Shown here piece by piece: positions 8,090 through 16,059 of a stretch of DNA of 57,242 nt. Source of the stretch: Kineococcus rubinsiae. Its GTDB lineage: Bacteria; Actinomycetota; Actinomycetes; Actinomycetales; Kineococcaceae. The stretch lies in NCBI RefSeq assembly GCF_011839805.1, contig NZ_VWPY01000029.1, positions 1-57,242 on the forward strand, given 5' to 3'. The number at the start of each line of letters is the position of its first letter. Positions within the stretch are counted from its first letter, which is position 1. A program made the position numbers and the translations under genes. Below the pieces are notes generated by a model. The model saw nothing but the letters and a program-made list of their open reading frames with translations. It searched no databases and was not told the origin of the DNA.

Positions 8090-8821
8090 GCCCGCGTCGT
8101 CCGGCTGCTGCGGGGAGCGCTGCAGCGAGGAGTCCTGCAGCGGCGTGCGGCCGCGCAGCAGGACCAGGCTCGCCACGGCGACGCCCAGCACGAGCAGCGG
8201 CCAGCCGAGCACGAGCTTGCTCGCCGCCAGCCAGGTCGTGCTCCCGCTGAGGTAGAGGGGCAGCTGCACCGCGACGCGGATGACGTACCCCGCCAGCAGC
8301 AGGCCGGTGAGGCGCTGGCACAGGTGCACCACCCCGCGGTCGCGCCGCCAGCCCGTCGGGTCCTCGGTGACCGCGCCGACGAGGAAGCCCACCACGGGCC
8401 AGCGCGCCAGCATGGAGGCCGCGAACACGACCGCGAGGGCCCCGTTGAGCAGGATCCCGGGGAGGAACACGTCCTCGGCGCGGCCCGTGCGGGAGGCGAT
8501 GAACGCGGCGACCGCGGTCGCGACGATGCCGCCGAGCGCGTGCTGCAGCGTCTCGCGCCGCGCGACCCGGACGACGAGGGCGACGAGCAGGACGGCGCCC
8601 GACGCGCCCACCGAGGCCCACAGGTCGGACGTGGCGATCCAGGTGATGAGGAAGGCCAGGGCGGGCGCGGCGGAGTCCAGAAGCCCGCGCCAGCCGCCGA
8701 GGGCGAGCGACAGGCGCTGCCGGACGACCTCCTCGACCGTGGTGGGCACGGGCTGGCCGGGGGCGGCCGGGAGGGCGGGCGACGCCGGCTGCAGGCCGGC
8801 GGCGGGGTCCTCGAGCGTCAC
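8075..8821 (-). CDS. DUF3159 family integral membrane protein
   Basis: A 248-residue protein with about six hydrophobic segments after a 35-residue soluble N-terminus that ends in VVRQRLSLALGGWRG, the typical opening of DUF3159. Conserved family stretches include FLPGILLNG and GWRRDRGVVHLCQRLT. The function of the family is unknown; its members are actinobacterial, and the counterpart in M. tuberculosis is Rv2693c by position. The GTG start overlaps the stop of the OB-fold gene (GTGA), so the two are coupled. The end of the gene is contained in the terminator hairpin shared with the TrkA operon. Confidence 0.85.
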   Translation of the reverse strand: MTLEDPAAGLQPASPALPAAPGQPVPTTVEEVVRQRLSLALGGWRGLLDSAAPALAFLITWIATSDLWASVGASGAVLLVALVVRVARRETLQHALGGIVATAVAAFIASRTGRAEDVFLPGILLNGALAVVFAASMLARWPVVGFLVGAVTEDPTGWRRDRGVVHLCQRLTGLLLAGYVIRVAVQLPLYLSGSTTWLAASKLVLGWPLLVLGVAVASLVLLRGRTPLQDSSLQRSPQQPDDAGARDA

Positions 8822-9210
8822 GCGCCGTCCGGCGCGATCAGCTCGTAGATCGGGTTGAAGATGATCCGCTGGCCGTCGTCGTCGGCCACGAACCCGCGGG
8901 CCTTCACGCGGCGACCGGCCTCGATGCCCGCGATGCGCCGCCGGCCGAGCCACACGAGCGAGACGCTGCCGGAGCCGTCGAACAGCTCCGCCTCCAGCGC
9001 CGGGACCCCGCCGCGCGGGCGCAGCGTGACCGACCGGAGGGTGCCGCACACGCAGGCCTTGGTCCGCGAGGCGACCGCGTCGCAGGGCAGGGCGCCCTGG
9101 CGGACGGCCTCCTCCTGCGCCTCCTCAGCCGCGAGGTCGGACTCCGAGGCGGTGAAGCGCGCCAACGCGCGTCGCCACAGCGGTGTGCTCAGGACGCCAG
9201 ACTTCGTCAC
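8818..9210 (-). CDS. OB-fold nucleic acid binding domain protein
   Basis: A 130-residue protein whose residues about 45-130 form a single OB-fold like the anticodon-binding OB domain (CVCGTLRSVTLRPRGGVPALEAELFDGSGSV opens the first strands, written here in parts). The N-terminal 40 residues are helical and charged. Its role is unknown; the family is conserved next to DUF3159 in actinobacteria (Rv2694c position). Its stop overlaps the start of the DUF3159 gene. A 60-base gap separates it from DUF3710 upstream, so transcription from the dut-DUF3710 unit may continue into it. Confidence 0.8.
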   Translation of the reverse strand: MTKSGVLSTPLWRRALARFTASESDLAAEEAQEEAVRQGALPCDAVASRTKACVCGTLRSVTLRPRGGVPALEAELFDGSGSVSLVWLGRRRIAGIEAGRRVKARGFVADDDGQRIIFNPIYELIAPDGA

Positions 9211-9270
9211 GGGGTCCAGCCTAGGCCGCCCGGGCGCCCCGTGGGGCGCGGCCCGGAGATGCCCACCCGC

Positions 9271-10062
9271 TCAGCGGACCTCGGTGATCTCCGGGCCCCG
9301 CTCGAAGGGGTCCAGGTCGTCGCGGCCGGCGCCCTCGGCGGCGTCCGCGGGCGCCTCCTGCGGCGCCTGCGCCATCTCGGGCAGCGCCAGGGGCAGGAGC
9401 TCGCGCGGCGCCATGGCGTCCTCGCCGCGCACGACGACGACGCCGCGCACGACCTCCTCCAGGGGGGCGGCGGCCGCGGCGTCGTGGGCCGCGTGACCCG
9501 CGAAGACGGCGCGCAGGAACCACCGGGGACCGTCGACGCCCGCGAACCGGGTCGGCTGGTGGGCCGTGCGGCCGTCCTCGGTGCGCACGGGCAGCCGGCA
9601 CAGCAGCTCGGCGCCGAAGGTGCCCGGCACCTCGTCGGCCGTCCCGCCCTGCGCCGCGACGGCCGTGGCGATCTCGCCGCGGATCTCGTCCCAGACGCCG
9701 AAGGTGCGCGGCGCGGCGAAGACCTGCAGCTGCACGGTCGAGCCGTCGATGCCGACGGTCACGGCGATGACCCGCTGGGTGCCCTCCTCGACCTCGAAGC
9801 GCAGCTCCATGCCCTCGCGGCCCGCGAGGCGCAGCGCGCCGAGGGCCAGCCGGCCGTCGGGGAGCTCGACCTCGGAGGCGTCGAAGGGACCAGCGGACCG
9901 GTCGACGGCCACGGGCGCCGCGGGGGCGACCTCCGCGGGCGCGTCGTCGGTGGTCGCGGACGCAGCCGGGGCGTCGGTGGTCTCGTCGGCGCCGTCCGCG
10001 GGGACCGCGGTCTCCGGCGTCGTGTCGTCGTCGGCGCTCTTGCGGCGTCGGAACAGGCTCAC
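9271..10062 (-). CDS. DUF3710 family protein
   Basis: A 263-residue soluble protein. The first 60 residues, beginning MSLFRRRKS, are low-complexity and rich in Ala, Asp and Thr. The DUF3710 domain follows from about residue 65 to 235, with GPFDASEV, WDEIRGEIA and GVDGPRWFLRAVF as recognisable family blocks. The function is unknown; it is conserved beside dut in actinobacteria (Rv2696c position). It begins with GTG inside the stop of dut (GTGA overlap), so it is co-translated with dUTPase, which hints at a shared need in growing cells rather than a proven link. Confidence 0.85.
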   Translation of the reverse strand: MSLFRRRKSADDDTTPETAVPADGADETTDAPAASATTDDAPAEVAPAAPVAVDRSAGPFDASEVELPDGRLALGALRLAGREGMELRFEVEEGTQRVIAVTVGIDGSTVQLQVFAAPRTFGVWDEIRGEIATAVAAQGGTADEVPGTFGAELLCRLPVRTEDGRTAHQPTRFAGVDGPRWFLRAVFAGHAAHDAAAAAPLEEVVRGVVVVRGEDAMAPRELLPLALPEMAQAPQEAPADAAEGAGRDDLDPFERGPEITEVR

Positions 10063-10616
10063 TGCGGGCCCCCAGGAGGAGTGGTGGACGAGGTGGGAGG
10101 CGTGGTGGAGGAGGTGGGAGGCGGGCCGCCCGCGAGGGCGCCGGCGCCGCCGGTGCTGCCGTGGCCACCGGTGCCGCGCACGGACTCCTCGAGGTCCTCG
10201 ACGGGCACGAACCGCACGCGCTCGACGCGCTGGACGACGAGCTGCGCGATGCGGTCGCCCGCGCGCAGCTCCACGGCCGCGCTGCGGTCGGTGTTGAGCA
10301 GGGTGACGCGCACCTCGCCGCGGTAGCCCGCGTCGACGGTGCCCGGGGAGTTCAGGACCGTGAGCCCGAGGCGGGCCGCGAGCCCGGAGCGCGGGACCAC
10401 GAAGGCCGCGCAGCCGTCGGGGAGCGCGATCGAGACCCCCGTCGGCACGGTCGCCCGCTCCCCCGGCCCGAGGGTGACGTCGACGCGCGTCGTCAGGTCG
10501 GCGCCCGCGTCACCGGGGTGGGCGTAGGCCGGCAGGTCCGCTCCGGCGCCGAGGACCGCGGGGACCTCGAGCTCCGGGGCTCCGGCAGCGGTGCGGAGGG
10601 TCACGGACACGGACAC
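10059..10616 (-). CDS. dut: Deoxyuridine 5'-triphosphate nucleotidohydrolase (dUTPase)
   Basis: Hydrolyses dUTP to dUMP and pyrophosphate, keeping uracil out of DNA and feeding dTMP synthesis. All five trimeric dUTPase motifs are present: HPGDAGADL, PRSGLAAR, NSPGTVDAGYRG, AGDRIAQLVV and GTGGHGSTG. In motif 5 His stands where many families have Phe, as I recall is usual in mycobacterial enzymes. A 25-residue tail after motif 5 is unusual: it is rich in Pro, Thr and Ser with PPTSSTT twice. Three in-frame GTG codons (10616, 10610, 10604) are possible starts; 10616 gives 185 residues. Counterpart of Rv2697c. Confidence 0.93.
   Translation of the reverse strand: MSVSVTLRTAAGAPELEVPAVLGAGADLPAYAHPGDAGADLTTRVDVTLGPGERATVPTGVSIALPDGCAAFVVPRSGLAARLGLTVLNSPGTVDAGYRGEVRVTLLNTDRSAAVELRAGDRIAQLVVQRVERVRFVPVEDLEESVRGTGGHGSTGGAGALAGGPPPTSSTTPPTSSTTPPGGPQ
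10081..10122. repeat. 21-bp tandem duplication in the 3' end of dut
   Basis: Two direct 21-base units (10081-10101 and 10102-10122) differ at one base and encode the PPTSSTT repeats of the dUTPase tail. The unit length of seven codons keeps the frame. Confidence 0.8.
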
Positions 10617-10681
10617 TACCGCCGGGGTCCGGGGAACAGCCGCCGCCGCCCGGGCCCGGAGCGGCGTGAGACGCTGGCCCC

Positions 10682-11158
10682 ATGGACGGCGCACCCGCCT
10701 GGGACGGAACCGAACGCTGGTGGCCCGCGGTGACGACGTGGTTCTCCTGCGTGCCGCTGGTCGTCGCCGGGTGGCTCGTCCCGCTCCCCGTCTTCGGCTA
10801 CCGCGCCGCGGCGGTGGGGGCCGTCGTGGCCGCCGTCGTGACCCTCGCGTGCCTGGCCAGCCTGAGCTGGCGCACCCGCCTCGCCGACGGCGTCTTCCAG
10901 GTCGGGCGCGCGCGGCTGCCCGTGGCCGTCATCGGTGCCGTCGACCCCGTCCCCGCGGCGGAGCGGCGCGCGGCGCTGGGCCCGCAGCTGGACGCCCGGG
11001 CCCACCTGGCCATCCGCTCGTGGGTCCCCTCGGCCGTGCGCATCCACCTGACCGACCCGCACGACCCCACGCCGTACTGGATGGTCTCCACGCGCCACCC
11101 GGAGCGCCTGGCCGCCGCCCTGCGCGCCGCGGCGGAGACGACGAAGGCCGCCACCTGA
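10682..11158 (+). CDS. DUF3093 family membrane protein
   Basis: A 158-residue protein with two close transmembrane segments at about residues 18-37 and 43-62, followed by a soluble domain. The motif RIHLTDPHDPTPYWMVSTRHP near the C-terminus (shown as parts of one stretch, the key residues being DPHDP and PYW) is the family signature. The function is unknown. It is divergent from dut and convergent with DUF4193, the same arrangement as Rv2698 in M. tuberculosis. The ATG start has few alternatives; the intergenic gap to dut is only about 65 bases and must hold both promoters. Confidence 0.85.
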   Translation: MDGAPAWDGTERWWPAVTTWFSCVPLVVAGWLVPLPVFGYRAAAVGAVVAAVVTLACLASLSWRTRLADGVFQVGRARLPVAVIGAVDPVPAAERRAALGPQLDARAHLAIRSWVPSAVRIHLTDPHDPTPYWMVSTRHPERLAAALRAAAETTKAAT

Positions 11159-11187
11159 CGCGCAGGTGACGGCCTCGTCGTGCTCGC

Positions 11188-11204
11188 GGCCGGACGTGCC
11201 GGCC
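11188..11204. terminator. Short hairpin between convergent DUF3093 and DUF4193
   Basis: GGCCGG and CCGGCC form a 6-bp all-GC stem with loop ACGTG between two converging genes. It is short for a terminator, and in DNA this GC-rich such palindromes arise by chance, so the call is tentative. Confidence 0.4.
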
Positions 11205-11211
11205 GGGCGCC

Positions 11212-11511
11212 TCAGGCGGCGCAGTCGGTGCAGATCATCTGCCCGCTCGCCGACTCCCGCAGCTGGCTGCGGTGCACGACCAGGAAGCAGCTGGTGCACG
11301 TGAACTCGTCCTGCTGACGGGGCAGCACGCGGACGGAGAGCTCCTCGTTGGAGAGGTCCGCCCCGGGCAGCTCGAAGCCCTCGGCCGCCTCCGTCTCGTC
11401 CTCGTCGACCGCGCCGGAGCTCTTGTCCGTGCGACGCGCCTTGAGCTCCTCCAGGGAGTCCTCGTTCAGCTCGTCGTCCGTCTTGCGCGGTGCGTCGTAG
11501 TCGGTCGCCAT
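11212..11511 (-). CDS. DUF4193 family zinc-ribbon-like protein
   Basis: A 99-residue acidic protein. The N-terminus MATDYDAPRKTDDE and the C-terminal half with CTSC and CTDC, 25 residues apart, are diagnostic for DUF4193. The two CxxC pairs probably bind one zinc ion. The function is unknown, but the family is almost universal in actinobacteria and is highly expressed in several (Rv2699c position). It is transcribed alone, with a 359-base gap upstream that probably carries its promoter. Confidence 0.9.
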   Translation of the reverse strand: MATDYDAPRKTDDELNEDSLEELKARRTDKSSGAVDEDETEAAEGFELPGADLSNEELSVRVLPRQQDEFTCTSCFLVVHRSQLRESASGQMICTDCAA

Positions 11512-11870
11512 GACCCTGCCTCACACTCCGAGATCTGGTGTCGTCGTCCGTCCGGCTGGTCCTCAGCCGAACCGGTGCGCCGGAGCAACGCTGGAGACTC
11601 CGGTTCCATGCCCGGGGCGCCACGAGCCGTTCGACCGCGCGTCCAAGGAGCACGCATCGTGCCCTACCGGCGCGGAGAGCACGAACCGGGGCGCGGCGCG
11701 CGGCGGCGGCCGGGACGCGCTGGACCGTCCGGGTGCCGCTCGTCCACAGCGACACCGGGTGAGTTGGTCGCGGCCCCGGCGGGCCGTAGTCTCCCCTCGT
11801 CCACGCGCCGAGGAACCGCCCGCGACCAGCGGAGCAGGTTCGAGAGCGCCGCTGTCCGAGGAGGTGCCCC
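11512..11870. other. Intergenic region between divergent DUF4193 and the 11871 gene
   Basis: No credible gene is seen; the frames open here lack typical codon bias and family resemblance. The region should contain two divergent promoters. A plausible one towards the right lies at 11764-11792. No riboswitch or RNA gene was recognised. Confidence 0.6.
11764..11792 (+). promoter_or_regulatory. Candidate sigma-70-type promoter for the 11871 gene
   Basis: TTGGTC at 11764-11769 and TAGTCT at 11787-11792 are separated by exactly 17 bases, a fair match to the housekeeping consensus. A start near 11799 would leave a 72-base leader before the GTG at 11871. This is pattern inference only. Confidence 0.35.
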
Positions 11871-12200
11871 GTGTCCGTGCCCCGGTCGGAGACCGTGCTC
11901 GAGACGTCGCCCGACGTCCGCAGCGAGAACCGCAGCACCACCGCCCCGCCCGCCTTCGTGGCCCAGCTCAGCGAACGGGTCCTGCGGACCCGCACCCAGG
12001 CCGACTCGGCCGTCGAGGAGGGCGAGGAGGACCTCGCCGACGCCCTCCTGTCCGAGCTGGAGGGCCTGCTGCGCCTCGCCGAGGCGCACGACGTCCTGCT
12101 CCCCGACACCGCGGCCTACCTCGAGCAGCGCCGCGCCCCGTCGGCGGCCCGCCCCGTGGTCGTCGACCTCACCGAGCCGCGCGCCCCGCAGGAGGCCTGA
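11871..12200 (+). CDS. Hypothetical protein, small acidic helical
   Basis: A 109-residue protein I do not recognise. It has a polar N-terminus and a central helical region (about residues 28-85) rich in Leu, Glu and Ala with heptad-like spacing (LSERVLRTRTQ, LLSELEGLLRLAEAH). It has no Cys, signal peptide or membrane segment. The GTG start is preceded by AGGAGG at a good distance, which supports translation. It occupies the place where mycobacteria carry the cell-envelope gene cei (Rv2700), but I see no similarity or membrane segment, so that name should not be transferred. Confidence 0.6.
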   Translation: MSVPRSETVLETSPDVRSENRSTTAPPAFVAQLSERVLRTRTQADSAVEEGEEDLADALLSELEGLLRLAEAHDVLLPDTAAYLEQRRAPSAARPVVVDLTEPRAPQEA

Positions 12201-12213
12201 GCCCCCTCGGGCG

Positions 12214-13068
12214 TCAGGACGCGAGCGCGGCCAGCACCTCGGGGTGCAGGGCCGGGCCCGCGGCCAGCAGCCCCTCGCCGCCCGGGGCCCCGCCGGTGAA
12301 CCCGGTGACGACCGCGCCGGCCTCGGTGGCCACCAGCAGGGCCGCCGCGAAGTCCCAGGGCTTCAGCCCGCGCTCGTAGTAGGCGTCCACCCGACCCGCG
12401 GCGACCGCGCACAGGTCGAGCGACGCCGTCCCGATGCGCCGCAGGTCGCGCACGCGCGGCAGCAGCCGCGCCACGACCGCCGCCTGCTCGGCGCGGCGGG
12501 CCGCGTCGTAGCCGAAGCCGGTCGCCACCAGCGCGCCCGCGAGCTCGGGCCCGTCCTCGGCGTGCAGCGCCCGCCCGTCGAGGTGGGCCCCGCCGCCGCG
12601 CACGGCCGTCCAGGTCTCCGCCCCCGCCGGGTCGTGCACGCAGCCCACCAGGGGCTGCCAGCTCGCCGGGTCCGGCTCGGAGGCACCGCGCACCGGGTCG
12701 AGGACCAGGGCGATGCTCACGGCGTAGGCGCGGATGCCGTAGAGGTAGTTCACGGTGCCGTCGATGGGGTCGACGACCCACGTGAGGCCGCTGGTGCCCG
12801 CGCGGTGGCCGGTCTCCTCGCCGAGGAAGCCGTCCTGCGGGCGGGCCGCGGTGAGCCGCTCGAGGATCAGCGCCTCCGACGCGGTGTCCATGGCCGTGAC
12901 GACGTCCGTGGGGCTGCTCTTGGTCGCGGCGACCTCGACGCGGCTGGGGCGGCCGTCGTGGATGAGCGCGCCGGCCTCGCGGGCCGTGCGCTCGGCGAGC
13001 GCCAGCAGCTCCCGCAGGGCGGTGCCGTCGGGCGCCACCGGCGCCGCGGCGGCCGCGTCCGCCGTCAC
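12214..13068 (-). CDS. Inositol monophosphatase family protein (SuhB-like)
   Basis: A 284-residue Mg2+-dependent phosphatase. The metal-site motifs are all present: GEE in FLGEETGH, the core [12 protein letters not shown] (residues about 100-111) and [15 protein letters not shown] near the C-terminus. The enzyme releases inositol from inositol 1-phosphate; in actinobacteria inositol feeds phosphatidylinositol and mycothiol. The GTG start overlaps the stop of the upstream ferrochelatase gene (GTGA). It is the positional match of suhB (Rv2701c). Related phosphatases act on other sugar phosphates, so substrate specificity is not proven. Confidence 0.88.
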   Translation of the reverse strand: MTADAAAAAPVAPDGTALRELLALAERTAREAGALIHDGRPSRVEVAATKSSPTDVVTAMDTASEALILERLTAARPQDGFLGEETGHRAGTSGLTWVVDPIDGTVNYLYGIRAYAVSIALVLDPVRGASEPDPASWQPLVGCVHDPAGAETWTAVRGGGAHLDGRALHAEDGPELAGALVATGFGYDAARRAEQAAVVARLLPRVRDLRRIGTASLDLCAVAAGRVDAYYERGLKPWDFAAALLVATEAGAVVTGFTGGAPGGEGLLAAGPALHPEVLAALAS

Positions 13069-14180
13069 ACCTGCACCGGGGGGCGGTAGTCCTCACCCGT
13101 CGCCGCCGCCAGGTCGGCGCGCAGGTTGCGGCAGCACCCGACCGGGCAGACGACGTGCGAGGGCGGCAGGTCGCCGGACACGGGGCGCTCGACCTGCTCG
13201 CCGCGCGCCATCGCGGCCCGCTCCTCGACCAGGTCGACGAGGCCGCGCACGAAGGGCTCGGCGGTGCCGACGGTGGCGGCCCGGGCGAACGGCAGCCCGA
13301 TCTCCGTCGCGGTCTCGGCGGCCTCGGTGTCGAGGTCGAACTTCACCTCCATGTGGTCGGAGACGAAGCCGATGGGGGCGACGACGACCGCGGGGACGCC
13401 CTCGGCGTGCAGCGCCCGGAGGTGGTCGTTGACGTCGGGCTCGAGCCAGGGCTGCGTCGGCGGGCCCGAGCGGGAGCAGTAGGCGAGGTCCCAGGCCTGC
13501 TCGGTGCCGGTGCTCGCGGAGACCTGGCGGGCGACCTCGCGGGCCACCGACAGGTGCTGGCGCACGTAGGCGCCGCCGTCGGCGCCCGAGACGTCGTTCA
13601 TGGCGTCGGGGATCGAGTGCGTCACGAACACCGTGCGCGCGCCCGCGCGCAGCTCCTCCGGCAGCTCCAGCAGGGCCGCGGCGACCGCCTCGGCGTTCAC
13701 CGCGGTGAAGGCCGGGTGGTTGTAGTAGTGCCGGACCTTGTCGACCTCGAGGAAGCGGCCCTCCTCGGCGAGCTCCGCGAGCGACTTGGCGAGGTCCTCG
13801 CGGTACTGCCGGCAGCCGGAGTAGGAGGAGTAGGCGCTGGTGAAGACGGTCAGGACGCGGCGAGCGCCGGCCTCGTGGGCGGCGCGCAGCGTGTCGGTCA
13901 GGAAGGGGTCCCAGTTGCGGTTGCCCCACAGCAGCGGCAGCTCGCCGAGCCCCCGGCCGTCCATCTCGGTCCGCAGCGCCTGCAGCAGGGCGCGGTTCTG
14001 GTCGTTGATGGGGCTCTTGCCACCGAAGTGCAGGTAGTGCTCGGCCACGGAGGCGAGCCGCTCGCGCGGGATGCCCCGGCCGCGCGTCACGTTCTCCAGG
14101 AACGGCATGACGTCGTCGGGTCCCTCCGGACCACCGAAGGACAGCAGCAGCAGGGCGTCGTACGGGCTCGCGTCGCTCAC
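13065..14180 (-). CDS. hemH: Ferrochelatase (coproporphyrin ferrochelatase type, [2Fe-2S])
   Basis: Inserts Fe2+ into a porphyrin late in heme synthesis; in actinobacteria the substrate is normally coproporphyrin III. The 371-residue product has the metal-site His in [11 protein letters not shown] and the conserved acidic stretch [14 protein letters not shown]. Cys123 (SGCRQY) and the C-terminal CPVGCC (Cys345, 349, 350) provide four candidate ligands for the [2Fe-2S] cluster found in actinobacterial enzymes. The GTG at 14180 has GAGGA upstream and gives the normal family start [16 protein letters not shown]. It is co-translated with the inositol phosphatase and divergent from sepH. Confidence 0.93.
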   Translation of the reverse strand: MSDASPYDALLLLSFGGPEGPDDVMPFLENVTRGRGIPRERLASVAEHYLHFGGKSPINDQNRALLQALRTEMDGRGLGELPLLWGNRNWDPFLTDTLRAAHEAGARRVLTVFTSAYSSYSGCRQYREDLAKSLAELAEEGRFLEVDKVRHYYNHPAFTAVNAEAVAAALLELPEELRAGARTVFVTHSIPDAMNDVSGADGGAYVRQHLSVAREVARQVSASTGTEQAWDLAYCSRSGPPTQPWLEPDVNDHLRALHAEGVPAVVVAPIGFVSDHMEVKFDLDTEAAETATEIGLPFARAATVGTAEPFVRGLVDLVEERAAMARGEQVERPVSGDLPPSHVVCPVGCCRNLRADLAAATGEDYRPPVQV

Positions 14181-14376
14181 CTGCGCATCCTCCCCCAGCG
14201 GCGGGCACCCGGCGCGCCTGGGTCGCGCCGCGCGACGTGAGAACGGCGACACCGCGCTCCGCGGGGAGCGCGTCGCGGCGAGGTGGCAGAGTGGAGCGCG
14301 TGGGAAGGTGCCCGCTGGGCCGACTCCGCGCCGCCGACCGGGCGAGTGCGACGACACCGCTGGGAGGGCGCTCGCC

Positions 14377-15573
14377 ATGCAGGACCTGAGGCTCGTCGGG
14401 GTGCACGACGACGGTGAGCACGTGGTGCTGGCCGCCGGGGACGGCACGCGCTACCGCCTGCGGGTGGACGAGGCGCTGCGCGCGGCCGTGCGCCGCGACC
14501 GGGCCCGGCTGGGCCAGCTGCAGATCCAGATGTCGGCGCAGCTGCGGCCCCGCGACATCCAGGCCCGCATCCGCGCCGGCGAGTCCGCCGAGGAGGTCGC
14601 CGAGGCCGGCGGCCTGACGCTGGAGCACGTGCGCCGCTACGAGGGCCCCGTCCTCGCCGAGCGCGCCCACGTCTCGGGGATGGCCCGCCGCGCCCCCTAT
14701 GGCCGCGGTGCCGGTGCCGGCTCGCTGGAGGAGCTCGTCGTCTCGCGGCTGACCGCGCGCGCCGTGGACCCCGAGGGCGCGCGCTGGGACGCGTGGCGCG
14801 AGGAGGACGGCGCGTGGACCGTGCAGGTGGAGTTCGTGGCCGGCGGTCGCGGCCGCCTCGCGCGCTGGGCCTTCGACCCCTCCTCCAAGGGGCTCTCGGC
14901 CTCCGACGACGAGGCGCGCTGGCTGTCCGAGGAGGAGCCGGCCGAGCCCGGCCCCCTGCCCTCGCGGCGCCTGGTCAGCATCGTCGGCGACAGCGCCCGC
15001 CCGGTGGGCGAGCGGGTCTACGACGTCGAGGCCGACGGCGGGGTCCGCTCCGCCGCGGACCGCACCGACGACCTGCTGGACGCCCTGGACGCGCAGCGCG
15101 GCGTGCGCGGTCCCGTGCCCGTCCCCGAGGACGACGAGGACGCGGACGGCGGGGAGGTCGGGACGCTGCGCGTGGACGCGCTGCTCGCCGACCCGCCGCC
15201 GGCCCACCCGGCCGCCTCGGCACCGCACGAGCACCCCGACACGACCGTCCTGCCCGCCCCCGCGAGCGTGCCCGCGCTTCCGGCCGAGCCGGCCGCGTCC
15301 TCGGTCGAGCCGGCCGCGTCCGGCGTCGAGGACGCCCCCGGCGAGGTGCCGGACGACGTGGTCGCGGACGCGGACCACGGCGTCCGGGAGGCCGCCGCGG
15401 AGGTCCCGGGGCCGGTCCAGGACGCCCCGGAGGAGGCCCCGACGGACGCGCCGAAGCCCGCGCCCCGCAAGCGGAACCGCTCCGCCCGCCGCCCGGGCGG
15501 GACCCCCGCCGCGGGCAAGCGGCCGAGCGTCCCGAGCTGGGACGAGATCATGTTCGGCACCAAGAAGGACTAG
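14377..15573 (+). CDS. sepH: Septation protein SepH (DUF3071)
   Basis: A 398-residue cell-division protein. In Streptomyces SepH binds FtsZ through an N-terminal domain and promotes filament assembly at division sites. Here residues about 1-180 form the conserved DUF3071 region with a helix-turn-helix-like part ([14 protein letters not shown] and [15 protein letters not shown]). A long Ala/Pro/Glu/Val-rich linker with repeated EPAAS units covers about 270-370. The C-terminal motif [12 protein letters not shown] is the short conserved tail of the family. The ATG at 14377 is chosen over upstream in-frame codons because homologues begin MQDLRLVG. Confidence 0.92.
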   Translation: MQDLRLVGVHDDGEHVVLAAGDGTRYRLRVDEALRAAVRRDRARLGQLQIQMSAQLRPRDIQARIRAGESAEEVAEAGGLTLEHVRRYEGPVLAERAHVSGMARRAPYGRGAGAGSLEELVVSRLTARAVDPEGARWDAWREEDGAWTVQVEFVAGGRGRLARWAFDPSSKGLSASDDEARWLSEEEPAEPGPLPSRRLVSIVGDSARPVGERVYDVEADGGVRSAADRTDDLLDALDAQRGVRGPVPVPEDDEDADGGEVGTLRVDALLADPPPAHPAASAPHEHPDTTVLPAPASVPALPAEPAASSVEPAASGVEDAPGEVPDDVVADADHGVREAAAEVPGPVQDAPEEAPTDAPKPAPRKRNRSARRPGGTPAAGKRPSVPSWDEIMFGTKKD

Positions 15574-15581
15574 CGGTACCG

Positions 15582-15632
15582 GCGTGGGCGAGGACCCGGC
15601 GTGAGCGAGGACCCGACGTGAGCGCGGACGCG
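15582..15632 (+). repeat. Three 17-bp tandem repeats carrying the start of the next gene
   Basis: Units at 15582-15598, 15599-15615 and 15616-15632 are near copies of GCGTGAGCGAGGACCCG. Each carries a GTG. The first two open 6-codon mini-ORFs that each end in a TGA overlapping the GTG of the next unit. The GTG of the third unit (15618) starts the 141-residue gene. Confidence 0.75.
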
Positions 15633-16043
15633 GACGGCGAGGTCTGGCGCCGCCGTCGCCGCGAGGCCGCGGACGCCCACGCGGCGGCGGCCGACCGGGC
15701 CCGCCGGCGCGACGTCGCGCAGGCCCGGGAGCTGCTCGACGGCTTCGTCGCCGAGGTGCGCCGGCGCGGGATCGAGCCCGAGCCGCTGCTGGCCTCGGCC
15801 CAGGGCCGCCGCTACCGCACGGGCCTCACCGGCTGGTACCTGCGCCGCGACGGCTCCCTCGGCGTCGACGTCGACGGCGCGTTCTACCTCCTCGGGGTGC
15901 CCCGCTCGCTCGCCGGGCTGCTGCGCGGGGTCCGCCTCGAGCCCGCCGACCCGCCGCTGCAGGTCGGTCGCGGCGCGCGCGACGGCGAGGCGATCGACCT
16001 GAGCGACCTCCTCGCCCGGCGGCTCGCCGACCTCGACGGCTGA
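15618..16043 (+). CDS. Conserved-looking hypothetical protein downstream of sepH
   Basis: A 141-residue protein I do not recognise. The N-terminal half is a strongly charged helix (WRRRRREAADAHAA onward, residues 10-50), and the second half is a compact alpha/beta-looking region with GLTGWYLRRDGSLGVDVDG and YLLGVP. There is no signal peptide or membrane segment. The GTG at 15618 follows GAGGA and is the last of three tandem near-identical start regions. It lies 44 bases after sepH on the same strand and is probably co-transcribed, so a role near division or growth is possible but unproven. Confidence 0.65.
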   Translation: MSADADGEVWRRRRREAADAHAAAADRARRRDVAQARELLDGFVAEVRRRGIEPEPLLASAQGRRYRTGLTGWYLRRDGSLGVDVDGAFYLLGVPRSLAGLLRGVRLEPADPPLQVGRGARDGEAIDLSDLLARRLADLDG

Positions 16044-16059
16044 GCGGGGCCGCTCAGCC
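16038..16059. terminator. Perfect palindrome across overlapping convergent stops
   Basis: GGCTGAGCGG and CCGCTCAGCC are perfect 10-base arms around GG. The left arm holds the TGA of the 15618 gene and the right arm holds the stop of the facing phosphatase gene. It can form a GC-rich hairpin in either transcript. Confidence 0.65.

Noticed and set aside
11871-12200. Homologue of mycobacterial cei by position
   Set aside because: The protein has no membrane segment and no visible similarity; position alone is not enough.
14222-14271. Two GC-rich hairpins (GTCGCG/CGCGAC and GCGCTCC/GGAGCGC) between hemH and sepH
   Set aside because: They lie between divergent genes where no terminator is needed, and such short palindromes are frequent by chance at this GC content.
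15582-15632. CRISPR or coding repeat
   Set aside because: The units are contiguous, only 17 bp long, and are explained as duplicated start regions.
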